Shown: positions 35,801 to 43,975 of the stretch, piece by piece
Numbering within the stretch: position 1 is the first letter of the stretch
How the letters are laid out: each line of letters starts with the position of its first letter
DNA from: PALSA-350 sp963834445
GTDB taxonomy: Bacteria > Acidobacteriota > Terriglobia > Terriglobales > Acidobacteriaceae
Direction of reading: 5' to 3'
NCBI GenBank assembly: GCA_963834445.1
Contig: CAWIBU010000009.1
Coordinates: forward strand, 558,001-622,000
Length of the DNA stretch: 64,000 nt
Program-made: the position numbers and the translations under genes
Notes under the pieces: generated by a model
What the model was told of the DNA's origin: nothing
The model's database searches: none
What the model saw: the letters and a program-made list of their open reading frames with translations, nothing else

Positions 35801-35897
35801 GTTGCGCGTGTAGGCACGATGCCACTGGAGGCAGAACCACGCCAACCAGCAGAAAAAGGGCGCGCCGGAGCACTCTTGGAAACCAATGATTGGGCAT
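32829..35897 (-). CDS. LssY-domain outer-membrane beta-barrel protein
   Basis: About 1022 residues from ATG 35897; the open frame runs to 36134, but the signal peptide begins at this Met (PNHWFPRVLRRALFLLVGVV, cleavage near LHAQ). After a long N-terminal beta-rich region, residues about 500-690 match the LssY C-terminal domain (FVGKASSLRRAFEAAGWVPS, IRVFPTSETFDGK, FIHVIDQYLDNER). The last 200 residues look like an 8-10-stranded barrel (YLGYEPIG, ending GFAFTF with terminal Phe). LssY was named in type II-associated Legionella loci; the biochemical role is not known. Divergent from the histidine kinase gene. Confidence 0.75.
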   Translation of the reverse strand: MPNHWFPRVLRRALFLLVGVVLPPVASCLHAQQSSIVKLIIEKKPGASEGRAMATVKGPVKQKGKLVVAEKTGRIASHAVEAWIIMDGQGALLLLTPEKKGGPYRLRYYELDQDKGRVLGHVPFAEATITERKGGSGPWAFAVAGVDPASKQSQIFAGDVEAIHARIDDATQPLFSGDALSFRTGDGARSISLAKLMGVDYQSAIYAPAANATSAYLEFLPDGDSLTISPTGEVDRGRWIRTGEAFQVTSAKGTLTRWPEAELHPVTGIPATERMTVRLLQPLSSRTAKAGMEVRAVSITPAFFRDSLLIPQGSEFSGKIVAAHGVGLGIKHESAALTLHFDTVKLPDDRTLAIDARVFKVENSQESVTANGKIQGIRSTGTIGNSAENKISSLAQIDPMAYLFLGTAGPAVLGFAEPEILYSAGTELTIEFHTPLITAQAYKPRVPPIELSGTQLSEFNAMVKDLPFRTKTEGSNHVSDITNLIFVGKASSLRRAFEAAGWVPSDELTAASAFRTAKTLSGTQTYTQAPMSTLLLDEQKPLFTLSKTTNTFSSRHHIRVFPTSETFDGKTVLTASSTQDIGIAFSAKQKTFIHVIDQYLDNERSKVTNDLEFTGCVDAIDLAPRPWVPQDAYNSTGDRLRTDGAAAVLYINDCADPRSTPTTVPPRAGIVARSERNTALTIKDQIYRGNVVYQGISYGTKIHGYLAQRGELGEDQGNWRKSDASGTEYKVVGTGPHWSRSGRWGVRPPVEGQSDLDAAARARILSHKWDPPHFEIGLNLGYSRYRNNLLETTLVELKTPNPNEPDYFIGLGDGVFDGWAAGISLTLNSWNYVSNEFSYMRQQTKFDLVALSISTDPATEPEVDSQIVGLVTRRAAYNTVFNLRPRKSRWRPYLAAGPVVQLLSLSNAPLKKPSGYFRLGLSNIGLIKAAFDFGSTTPLDGGGIFQLGVQYGGGIKYRVLPRLTMRADFGETLSENPKIIRDSYLGYEPIGLDNTYTTTVTNAQAPAKFIQQRATVGFAFTF

Positions 35898-36160
35898 ATT
35901 GTCTTTGGCTTCCAGAGAATACACTGCGCCCGGCATTTGTGACGGCGATTCATGTGATTTGCTCGGCGTTGGGGCAACGTTTTCCAGGCCAACTGCAACA
36001 AAAAGTTTTGGTGTTGCTGCCGTGCTGTTATGGCTCTTGACCTTTCGTGGACGACTCGCCGTTGCCTGAAGATTGGGGATCGGGCAGAATTGCAGAGTAG
36101 GGTCCCTGTCGGGCCTTCTCGGGTCACCAGCCACTGGGGACAGGCCACCCGGGGGACCAC

Positions 36161-37927
36161 TTGGAAGTCGCCGCGTACCGACGATTACTTCTGCGGTTAA
36201 TTGTTCTGCCGATCGTTGCCCTTGCTTTGTTAGCTCTGACCCTGGCTTACGGACTACAGCGGGTACAAGAGAGTACTCGCCAGGTCGATCATGCGGATCA
36301 GGTCATCGCGCTTGCCAATTATCTGTTGCGACTGATCGTAGACGAAGAGTCTGGGCTCCGCGGGTTTCTCCACAGCCGAGATCAAACCTTCCTTGAGCCC
36401 TTCCAGAAGGCAAGCAAGGAAATGGATCCCGCTTTCGCAACGCTCTTCGGTCTTGAAACCCTCGATCCGCAACAGACGGCGCGGCTGCAGAGCCTGAAAA
36501 CCGCCTTCCAAGCTTGGCAACAGGACGCGCTGCAGGCCATTGCTGAGCCGACACCCGCCGATGAGGTCCGGGCTCACATGCGTGGGCGCAAGCTGCAAAT
36601 GGACCACATCCGCGCGCTCGCGGACAATTTCATTTCTGCCGAAACGCAAAAAAGGAACGACCGATCCACCACGGCCCTAAAGGTCGATCGAGTCAGCCTC
36701 TATGGGCTCATCAGCCTCGCGATGGTGCTCGGCCTTTTCCTGGCGTGGGAAATTCGCCGTCTGTTCCAAAAGCTTGCCAACGCCTACGACCTGCAAATCA
36801 AAGAAGTGCGGCGCTGGGGCGACGAGTGCTACGCTCGCGAGCAATGGCTGAATACGACCCTGCGCAGCATCGGCGATGCGGTCATCGCCTGCGACCCCAC
36901 TGGCAACGTCGTGTTCATGAACGGCGTCGCGGAGCAACTCACGGGGTGGAAGGAGACCGAAGTGCAAGGGTTGCCGATGGCCAATATCTTTGTCATTGTT
37001 AACCAACGCACCCGCGCTGCGGTCGAAAATCCGGTAGACGTCGTGCGCCGTTCGGGCAAGGTGGTCGGCCTGGCCAACCACAACATCCTCATAAGCAGGG
37101 AACAGAAAGAATTCCATATCGATGACAGCGCTGCGCCCATTCTCGATAAGGACTCCCACCTCATCGGTATCGTCCTGGTATTTCGCGACATCAGCGAACG
37201 GTATGCCTCCCAGATTGCACTTTTGCGCACAGAAAAACTAGCATCTGCCGGCCGGCTGGCGGCTGCCATCGCACATGAGGTCAACAATCCCCTGGAAGGC
37301 TTGGTCAACCTCGTCTACCTGGCGCGTAATGAATCTGATATCCAAAAGGTCCGCCTACATCTCACCGAAGCCGATCGGGAACTTCAACGGATTGCTCACA
37401 TCACGCGCCAGTCCCTCGGCTTCTATCGTGAAAATACCGCGGCGCTTCTCTTTCGCCCTGACGTGGTCACCCAGGAAGTATTCGATTTCTATTCTTTCCG
37501 GGCGAACAACGCGCATATTGCCCTGCACGTGGACATACGGACAAATCAAACAGCCTTCGGCAACGCCGGAGAGCTGCGCCAGGTGCTCTCAAACCTGCTC
37601 GCGAATAGCCTTGACGCCTGTCGACCGGGCGATGCCATTTGCGTCCGGGTTCACGCCTCCCGCAGCCCGCGAAACCCGACCCTGCAAGGCGTCCGCATCA
37701 CGGTGGCAGACAACGGCTGTGGCATAAGCAGAGAAAACCTGCAACGCATTTTTGAGCCGTTCTTTACGACCAAAAAAGACACTGGGACCGGCTTGGGATT
37801 GTGGGTATCGCGAGAGCTCATGGAAAAGCATGGCGGGCGCCTTACCGTGCGCTCCAACACACACGGGTCCCCAACGGGCACGGTATTCTCGTTGTTTCTT
37901 CCCGGGTCTGCCGCCGGCAGCTACTGA
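36161..37927 (+). CDS. Membrane sensor histidine kinase with CHASE3-like and PAS domains
   Basis: 588 residues from TTG 36161 (GGGGGA upstream). TM1 about 9-29, a CHASE3-like helical periplasmic domain (about 30-175, with DEESGLRGFLHSRDQTFLEP), TM2 about 180-200, a PAS domain (about 230-345, AVIACDPTGNVVFMNGVAEQ), phospho-acceptor His about 372 in AIAHEVNNPLEG, and HATPase motifs (ELRQVLSNLLANSLDA, DNGCGI, TGTGLGLW). It should sense an envelope signal and autophosphorylate. No response regulator gene is present in the window, so the partner is elsewhere. Convergent with a related soluble kinase. Confidence 0.88.
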   Translation: MEVAAYRRLLLRLIVLPIVALALLALTLAYGLQRVQESTRQVDHADQVIALANYLLRLIVDEESGLRGFLHSRDQTFLEPFQKASKEMDPAFATLFGLETLDPQQTARLQSLKTAFQAWQQDALQAIAEPTPADEVRAHMRGRKLQMDHIRALADNFISAETQKRNDRSTTALKVDRVSLYGLISLAMVLGLFLAWEIRRLFQKLANAYDLQIKEVRRWGDECYAREQWLNTTLRSIGDAVIACDPTGNVVFMNGVAEQLTGWKETEVQGLPMANIFVIVNQRTRAAVENPVDVVRRSGKVVGLANHNILISREQKEFHIDDSAAPILDKDSHLIGIVLVFRDISERYASQIALLRTEKLASAGRLAAAIAHEVNNPLEGLVNLVYLARNESDIQKVRLHLTEADRELQRIAHITRQSLGFYRENTAALLFRPDVVTQEVFDFYSFRANNAHIALHVDIRTNQTAFGNAGELRQVLSNLLANSLDACRPGDAICVRVHASRSPRNPTLQGVRITVADNGCGISRENLQRIFEPFFTTKKDTGTGLGLWVSRELMEKHGGRLTVRSNTHGSPTGTVFSLFLPGSAAGSY

Positions 37928-37954
37928 CGTCCTTTCGCATCTCTTACCTTGGGT

Positions 37955-38740
37955 CTAATGAACCAGCGCGACATCCAGCGGCAGCGAGAGGCGAAAGGTC
38001 GTTCCACTCTTGCCGGGCCGGTAAGAACTGCGGAAGCGAATCGTCCCGTCATGCTTGTCCACGATACGCTTCGACAGCCAAAGTCCAACACCCGTTCCAG
38101 TCTTCTTATTGGTGACATAAGGCTCGAATAATCCTTTGCGCACCGCCGCGGGAATTCCGTGTCCATTATCAGAAATAAGAATGTGCGCGCGTCGCTGGTC
38201 GGTCCTGATGCGCAGGCAAAGCACCGCCCCCTGCTCGGGCAGTGCGTCGATTGCGTTCAAAATGAAATTGGATAAAACCTGGAGAATTTCGCCCCCCGTT
38301 GCCTTTACAATCGCACACGTGGGTAGATCCTTGCGCAGCTCGATCGATCGCGCAGTAAGCCGATGCCCGTGAATCCGCAAAGCAGACTCCGCGATCTCTA
38401 CCAGATCGAGCGCTTGCGCTTCCAGCGGTTCTCGATAGAAAGAAAGGGTCTGCCGGGTAATCTCCCCCAAGCGACCGAGTTGCGACTCTGCCACCATCAT
38501 ATTCTTGCGCACATCGTCCGGGTGGTTGGCGTCCAGTTTGGTCAAGTAAACCAGATTGCTTAGGGCTTCTAACGGATTGTTGACCTCATGCATAATTGCG
38601 CCGGCAAACCGACCGGCAATGGCGAGTCGTTCACTCTTCCTCAGCGACTCCTCCGCTAACCGGAGACGCTCGCGCAACTGCTCGTTTGTGGGATCGTCGT
38701 TTGCCAAAGAAATCTCACGGTAACCATAAATAGAGAGCAT
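37955..38740 (-). CDS. Soluble histidine kinase related to its convergent neighbour
   Basis: About 261 residues from ATG 38740 (upstream ATG 38752 is also possible). No membrane segment. A short coiled coil (EQLRERLRLAEESLRKSERL), then HisKA with MHEVNNPLEALSNLVYLT and an HATPase domain (EILQVLSNFILNAIDALP, DNGHGIPA, TGTGVGLWL). The kinase core is strikingly like that of the gene at 36161 (both have HEVNNPLE-x-L-x-NLVYL), so one may be a duplicate without the sensor part. It may be activated by a protein partner. The ends of the two genes are 27 bases apart. Confidence 0.82.
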   Translation of the reverse strand: MLSIYGYREISLANDDPTNEQLRERLRLAEESLRKSERLAIAGRFAGAIMHEVNNPLEALSNLVYLTKLDANHPDDVRKNMMVAESQLGRLGEITRQTLSFYREPLEAQALDLVEIAESALRIHGHRLTARSIELRKDLPTCAIVKATGGEILQVLSNFILNAIDALPEQGAVLCLRIRTDQRRAHILISDNGHGIPAAVRKGLFEPYVTNKKTGTGVGLWLSKRIVDKHDGTIRFRSSYRPGKSGTTFRLSLPLDVALVH

Positions 38741-39005
38741 ATATAAGCACAAAACACTTGGCCTGCTTACTCAGAGGGGTAGAGTCGGTTTGTGGTTGGC
38801 TGGACGCCAACCGAAACTTTTCGATTGCTTCGCAACGATACATCGACTGTTTCACCACACCCGGAGATCGCATAAACGCTTCCCTGCGTGCCTGACAGAA
38901 GGATGAAATAAGGTTGCAACCTATGTTCGTGTGCTGGAAAAGTTGCTCGCTGCGCTGTTGTAATGCCAATCGATCTGATCGCGCGGGGAAAACGGGCAGC
39001 GGTAA

Positions 39006-39021
39006 CCAGATTTTAATCTGG
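39006..39021. promoter_or_regulatory. Palindrome before the STAS gene
   Basis: CCAGATTTTAATCTGG: 7-base arms with a 2-base centre, 43 bases upstream of the STAS start. It could be an operator or an mRNA hairpin. A further hairpin GGTTGGC/GCCAACC lies at 38794-38812 in the same gap, upstream of the soluble kinase. Confidence 0.35.
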
Positions 39022-39063
39022 TCCACCTGCGGCAAAGACTAACATCGCGCAAAGGAGAGAAAG

Positions 39064-39402
39064 ATGGCGACTGCACCAGAAACTGTCTTCCATTACGAGG
39101 TTCAGAAGTCAGGGGATGAGAGCACGGGGCCGGTGACCACCATTCTTTGTCACGGCAGGGTCGTCAGCGAAACCTCCAATCAGTTGAAGGAATTGGTAAA
39201 ACCCCTAATACTCAACGGTGGCCGCATCGCTCTCGACCTTACTGACGTGACCTACCTCGATAGTTCGGGCCTGGGAATGCTGGTGGGGCTCAAAGTGTCG
39301 GCCATCAAAGAGGGCTATTGCAAACTGGAATTACTTAACCTGTCCCCCCGTGTAAAAGAGTTGCTTCGCCTCAGCAACCTGACCCACCTGCTCACTCCCT
39401 AA
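39064..39402 (+). CDS. STAS-domain anti-sigma factor antagonist
   Basis: 112 residues; AAAGGAGAG lies just before the ATG. A single STAS domain with the phosphorylatable Ser in LDSSGLGMLVGL and preceding DLTDVTYLD. In SpoIIAA/RsbV systems such proteins, when unphosphorylated, bind an anti-sigma kinase and free a sigma factor; here neither the kinase nor the sigma factor is next to it, so the partner is unknown. It lies between two histidine kinases and the sortase, and ends 6 bases from the convergent sortase gene. Confidence 0.85.
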   Translation: MATAPETVFHYEVQKSGDESTGPVTTILCHGRVVSETSNQLKELVKPLILNGGRIALDLTDVTYLDSSGLGMLVGLKVSAIKEGYCKLELLNLSPRVKELLRLSNLTHLLTP

Positions 39403-39408
39403 GTGGGC

Positions 39409-40002
39409 TCACTCCTGGCGAGGAGAGTGCGCAGTCGCGATCGTATCGGGCGAGACCGATACCAGATGCGCGTGCACCACAAATCGCCTGGGGGCGGCCC
39501 CCACGTAATTAAAAGGATAGCAAGTGATCAGGGTCAGTTCGGGCCGCGAGCGAATGGCCAGAACATCCACCGTTTCGGGCCTAACGATCTCCGTCGAATC
39601 CACCATGTAGTGATAAACGCCGGCCGCGTTTGTGGCGCTAATCTCCATCCCTGCAGCAACTTTGCGTAGCGGCCTCAGAAAGGTGTCGCGGTGCCCGGCA
39701 AGCCCGACCGTTCCCAGGCCGCCTAATTCGGCGGTCCCGGGTATATGACCCAGGCCACGAAGCAGACTTTTCGTCTGATCATCTTCGAGAACCGCGACCG
39801 AGAGGTGAAGGTCAGGAATGTCGACCCGTCCGATCACGGTTCCTGACGCGGCGGCCTGCATGGCCGCCCGCCCCGCTGCCGAAAGGTCTTCCGCGCGATG
39901 GTGGAACACTTGCGCCTGCGCTGCTGCAAACAGCAGGTAGCCCGCGCAGGCGAAGCCAATCGCCCAAAGGGTCTTTTCGATCTTTATTGACAACCCGGTC
40001 AT
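39409..40002 (-). CDS. Class D sortase
   Basis: 197 residues. One N-terminal membrane helix (about 10-30), then the sortase barrel. Catalytic triad visible: His in AGHRDTFLRPL (about 103), Cys in LTLITCYPF (about 160) and Arg in APRRFVV (about 173). The TLITC and HRDTF pattern is that of class D sortases, which join a Thr-terminated substrate to an amine. The start codon overlaps the stop of the upstream gene by four bases, and that gene encodes a protein with a matching LPQTA sorting signal. Sortases are mainly known from Gram-positive cells, so this context is unusual. Confidence 0.88.
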   Translation of the reverse strand: MTGLSIKIEKTLWAIGFACAGYLLFAAAQAQVFHHRAEDLSAAGRAAMQAAASGTVIGRVDIPDLHLSVAVLEDDQTKSLLRGLGHIPGTAELGGLGTVGLAGHRDTFLRPLRKVAAGMEISATNAAGVYHYMVDSTEIVRPETVDVLAIRSRPELTLITCYPFNYVGAAPRRFVVHAHLVSVSPDTIATAHSPRQE

Positions 40003-40721
40003 CTCTTGCCGTTCCGTGAAACGTACGCTGGCCGATAAACCCGAATGCCGGCGGCGGTGAGCATCGACAATGCGCCCAGCAACAGGATCCAGGGCAGGCT
40101 GCTCGCAGTTTGAGGTAATCGGGCGATGACCGGTTTATGCTCAACACTCGCGATCTGGCGGTAGCGTTCTGCCTGAATGCCTGCGGAGCTATCGCTTGGA
40201 CCTACGCGGGTGGATGAAAGCAGCCAAAGAGTCACCAGTTCCAAATCACTTTTCGAAAGTCCCTTGATAGTAGGAGGCCGCCCTTCCGAAGCAGGGTCGA
40301 TGGCGGGAACCTTGGCGTTGTTGGTCTTGGCAATCGCGACCGCTTCATTCTTCGGGAAAACGAACTCCAGCACCGCTGGCTCATCGCGAAACAGCCACCC
40401 TCGCAGATACTCCTTATCCCCGGGAGAATTGGCCCACAGCACCCTGCCGGGAGTCGTCGGCTTGGGCACCTCGGGATTCTCGATTGCCAGGAAAGTCGAA
40501 TGTATCCGGCCTTTAAGGCCGTCCACACGAACCACATAGCGCTCCGAGAGGTGGTCGACTACATGAATCGTGTAGGAGCCTGGCCGCAAGGTCATACCAG
40601 GAATTTCTGTGGGCTCAGAGACAGTGAACTTGTAGACGGCTCCGGTGAAGGCAGAAGCCGTGAGCGGTAAGAGCCCTGCTGTGAGGGCAAAACACCAGGA
40701 TAAGCATTTTCGAATCAGCAT
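39999..40721 (-). CDS. Secreted protein with LPQTA sorting signal, probable sortase substrate
   Basis: 240 residues. Signal peptide 1-24 (LTASA), a beta-rich domain, and at the C-terminus a classical sorting signal: LPQTA at about residues 202-206, a hydrophobic helix (SLPWILLLGALSMLTAAGI) and a basic tail (YVSRNGKR). The motif fits class D sortases, which prefer LPNTA-like sequences. The 4-base overlap with the sortase gene makes this its likely dedicated substrate. The mature part (residues 25-200) matches no family I can name; it is predicted to be displayed on the cell surface or in the periplasm. Confidence 0.82.
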   Translation of the reverse strand: MLIRKCLSWCFALTAGLLPLTASAFTGAVYKFTVSEPTEIPGMTLRPGSYTIHVVDHLSERYVVRVDGLKGRIHSTFLAIENPEVPKPTTPGRVLWANSPGDKEYLRGWLFRDEPAVLEFVFPKNEAVAIAKTNNAKVPAIDPASEGRPPTIKGLSKSDLELVTLWLLSSTRVGPSDSSAGIQAERYRQIASVEHKPVIARLPQTASSLPWILLLGALSMLTAAGIRVYRPAYVSRNGKR

Positions 40722-41148
40722 GGAGTAGCTCCTTTATGGGTTGTCTTGCTCTGCTGGCCTGGGGGGGATGGGGCGAACCGAAGTGTCACGCGTATCTGCT
40801 AAGCACCTGCGGTCCCATTTTGACTACGTTCGGGAAGTCGTAATGGATGTCGGCAACCAACAAATTCCGGCAGATCTTTTCGGGTGCCGAGGCCGCACGT
40901 CTTGCCTCCGCAGTCACATCGGTAACTGACAAAGATAACTCTTAAGTCAGTGCTGTATTGGTCCTAAATGGCGTCTTTAAAAGAGTTACCTGCAGCTACC
41001 GCGATGGTGGTTTGTGCCTGCACTCCCCCGAAAGTACCCTTTGCTTTCGTGACCTGCTTGGTTACTTTCAAAGGGTCACTACGGCGAGCGTCGCGCTTTC
41101 CGACGTCAATTTCTTCCTAACTTAGAACGGTCAAGTGCGGAGCGCAGT
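40722..41148. other. Gene-free gap between divergent genes
   Basis: No coding sequence is convincing; a 62-codon frame on the plus strand has no ribosome site and no recognisable composition. An imperfect inverted repeat ACCCTTTG ... CAAAGGGT lies at about 41036-41087 and could form a hairpin in the transcript of the DUF1800 gene. Promoters for both neighbouring genes should be here but are not clear. Confidence 0.45.
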
Positions 41149-43950
41149 ATGTCGACAGCTCACCGATCAGCAAAATGGCAAAGCTGCAGCGGCGTGTTCT
41201 GCCTGGCGGTCGCCAGCAGCCTCATCGCCGGCTGCGGCTTTAGCCTGAATGAAGCAAATGTTATTAAACTCTCCGCAATCTCTGCCGGCGGCAACAATCT
41301 GCGCGTCACCCAAACCCTGCAGCTAAAGACCGAGGCGCCCGTCACCTGGTCGGTGAATGGTATTCCCGGGGGCAACGCAGAGATCGGTACCGTCAATGCA
41401 CAGGGCGTCTACACCGCCCCCGCGATCGTCCCGGTACCCAATAACCAGGTCACGGTTGAAAGCTCTTCTACCATTTATCCATCCAAGGGAAGCTTTGGGG
41501 TCTCGGTTCTTAATCCAATTCCGATCGTGAACACGATCACGCCAGGCTCCTTCGCTGAGGGGCAGGCCCAGATCGTGGTCAGCGGATCGGCCTTTGTCTA
41601 CGGGGCGCAGATCTATTGGAACGGTGCGCCGGTTCCCACCACCTACATGTCTGGCACGCAGTTGGTGGCCGTCATCACGGAGAATACCCCAGGCACGTAT
41701 CCCGTCACCGTGGTCAATCCCGATCCAGGCTCGGCCTCGTCGCAGCGCGTCAACGCTCTGGTGCAGCCAGGCCAGGTAGTCATCAAGCTACAGCCGACAG
41801 AAACCAGCGTTCGCGTAAACAACACCATCACGATTACACCCACGGTCACCGGGTCACAGGATACCGCCCTCACCTGGACCGTGAATGGCATACCTGGCGG
41901 CAACGCAACCATCGGCACCATTAACCCGCAAGGCGTTTACACCGCGCCCGCGGTGGTGCCCAACCCTAACCTGGTCGTGGTGCAGGCGACCAGCGTTGAT
42001 AATCCGAACGCGGTCACGATTGTCAACGTCCAGGTGCTCAACCCGGTCCCCGTCCTGCTCACGGCCGCACCCGTCAATCTGAACATTGGCTCCTCAACCG
42101 TTGTCCTTTCCGGCGCCAGCTTCATCACCGGGGCCACCGTGCTCGAGAACGGCGCGCCGATACCTACGCAATTCAACTCGGGCACGCAGCTCACGGCGAC
42201 GGTCGACCCCACGGTCGCCGGTCCCTTCGATCTGCAGGTACTCAACCCTGATCCCGGGGCCGCTGTTTCGGCAGATTTGGTGGAGCAGGTGGCGGGCACT
42301 CCGCCCACTCCACTGGTCGATCCTAACGATGCCTCGCGCTTCCTCATGCAGGCGACGTTTGGCGGTTCCCAGGCAGATATCAACCATCTTTCAACCATCG
42401 GTTACGACGCTTGGTTTGCCGAGCAATTCGCTCTACCCAACACTCTCCATGAACCTTATGCCGAGCGCGAGATCATGCTCAACACGCAGCCCGCATGCGG
42501 CGCCACTGACTCCGTTTGCAATCAAAAGCTGTTTCTGCAGACCAGCGGCGACCAATATTTCGAGCAGCCCTTTTGGAATACCGCACTCACGGGTAAGGAT
42601 GCGTTGCGCAAACGAGTGCAGTTCGCGCTCAGTGAGCTATTCGTCATCTCCAGCCAGGATGCGATCGTCGGGCAAATGCCGCGCGGGGTCGCCAACTACT
42701 ACGACATGCTGGGCAATGACGCCTTCACCAACTACCGCCAGTTGCTTCAGGATGTGACCCTCAGTCCGATGATGGGGATCTACCTGTCGATTCTGGCCAA
42801 CGACAAGGGCGATGCTACGCGCGATCCAGACGAGAACTATGCCCGTGAAGTGATGCAGCTGCTGACCATCGGGCTTAACAAGCTGAACCCCGATGGAACC
42901 ACGCAAGTCGATGGCAGCGGCAATCCCGTACCCACCTACGGCCTCACCGACGTAGAAGGCCTGGCCAAGGTGTTCACTGGTTTTAGCTGGAACATGGCGG
43001 GTAATACCAGCGATCAGGCCTGGTCAGGCTACGGAGCGGTTTACGTTGGACCCGGGTTTGGCCAGGACCTGCTGCCCCTGACCACCTATCCCAATCACCA
43101 CTCCACCGATGAAAAAGATTTTCTCGGCGTAACCATACCCGCGGGCAGCAGCGACCCGAGCGCCGACGTCAAGCTCGCACTCGATACGCTGTTTAACCAT
43201 CCCAACACGCCGGTATTTGTTTCCAAACAGTTGATCCAGCATTTGGTCACGAGCAACCCCAGCCCCGCTTATGTGCAGCGGGTCGCGGCGGTCTTCCAGG
43301 ATAACGGGCAGGGAGTACGCGGCGATATGCAGGCCGTGATCACCGCGATCCTCATGGACGACGAAGCGCGCAACACAGTTTCGGCAACCTACACCGGTCC
43401 GAACTACGGCAAGGTGCAGGAACCGATGCTGCGCTTTGCCCACATGGCTCGCGCCTTTACGGCGGAGTCGCGCAGCGGCGCCTTTGATGTTGGCAGCACC
43501 GAAGATCCAGCCTACGGCCTCGGAGAGATGGCTTCGCGCGCGCCGAGCATCTTCAACTGGTTTGCTCCCGGCTATGTTCCGGCCGGCACCAGTATTGAGG
43601 CTGCCGGACTGACTGCGCCCGAAATGGAGATAACCGACGTGACCACCGTGATCGGCTACCTGAACAGCATGCAGGCCGCGCTGTCGGGCGGTTACGGCAA
43701 CAACGGCGATCTGTACATGACACTGGCCACGGAAACCGCGTTGGCCAACAATCCCGACGCACTGCTCGATCGTGTGAACCTCTTGCTGCTCGCCGGCCAG
43801 ATGTCCTCCAACTTGCGCGGCGAGATTTTGGGAGCTGTCAACGCGATTCCTGTGCCGGCTACCGGTGATCCGACCGCTGCGCTGCTGGCACGAGCGCAAA
43901 CTGCCATTTTCCTAACCGTCGCCTCGCCCGAATACACCGCCCAGCATTGA
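41149..43950 (+). CDS. DUF1800 protein with Ig-like/IPT repeats
   Basis: 933 residues. Secretion signal with a lipobox-like IAGCG (about 25-30), then two near-identical modules of about 176 residues each, containing a Big_2-like strand set (TWSVNGIPGGNA, QGVYTAPA) and an IPT/TIG domain; the DNA repeat units are 528 bases apart. From about residue 395 to the end is the DUF1800 domain (RFLMQATFGGSQADINHLST, EPMLRFAHMARAF). DUF1800 proteins are paired with DUF1501 proteins in many bacteria and are exported; no enzymatic role is established. Followed after 25 bases by that partner. Confidence 0.85.
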   Translation: MSTAHRSAKWQSCSGVFCLAVASSLIAGCGFSLNEANVIKLSAISAGGNNLRVTQTLQLKTEAPVTWSVNGIPGGNAEIGTVNAQGVYTAPAIVPVPNNQVTVESSSTIYPSKGSFGVSVLNPIPIVNTITPGSFAEGQAQIVVSGSAFVYGAQIYWNGAPVPTTYMSGTQLVAVITENTPGTYPVTVVNPDPGSASSQRVNALVQPGQVVIKLQPTETSVRVNNTITITPTVTGSQDTALTWTVNGIPGGNATIGTINPQGVYTAPAVVPNPNLVVVQATSVDNPNAVTIVNVQVLNPVPVLLTAAPVNLNIGSSTVVLSGASFITGATVLENGAPIPTQFNSGTQLTATVDPTVAGPFDLQVLNPDPGAAVSADLVEQVAGTPPTPLVDPNDASRFLMQATFGGSQADINHLSTIGYDAWFAEQFALPNTLHEPYAEREIMLNTQPACGATDSVCNQKLFLQTSGDQYFEQPFWNTALTGKDALRKRVQFALSELFVISSQDAIVGQMPRGVANYYDMLGNDAFTNYRQLLQDVTLSPMMGIYLSILANDKGDATRDPDENYAREVMQLLTIGLNKLNPDGTTQVDGSGNPVPTYGLTDVEGLAKVFTGFSWNMAGNTSDQAWSGYGAVYVGPGFGQDLLPLTTYPNHHSTDEKDFLGVTIPAGSSDPSADVKLALDTLFNHPNTPVFVSKQLIQHLVTSNPSPAYVQRVAAVFQDNGQGVRGDMQAVITAILMDDEARNTVSATYTGPNYGKVQEPMLRFAHMARAFTAESRSGAFDVGSTEDPAYGLGEMASRAPSIFNWFAPGYVPAGTSIEAAGLTAPEMEITDVTTVIGYLNSMQAALSGGYGNNGDLYMTLATETALANNPDALLDRVNLLLLAGQMSSNLRGEILGAVNAIPVPATGDPTAALLARAQTAIFLTVASPEYTAQH

Positions 43951-43975
43951 CGACGCAGCAACCAGAGGAGTGACT

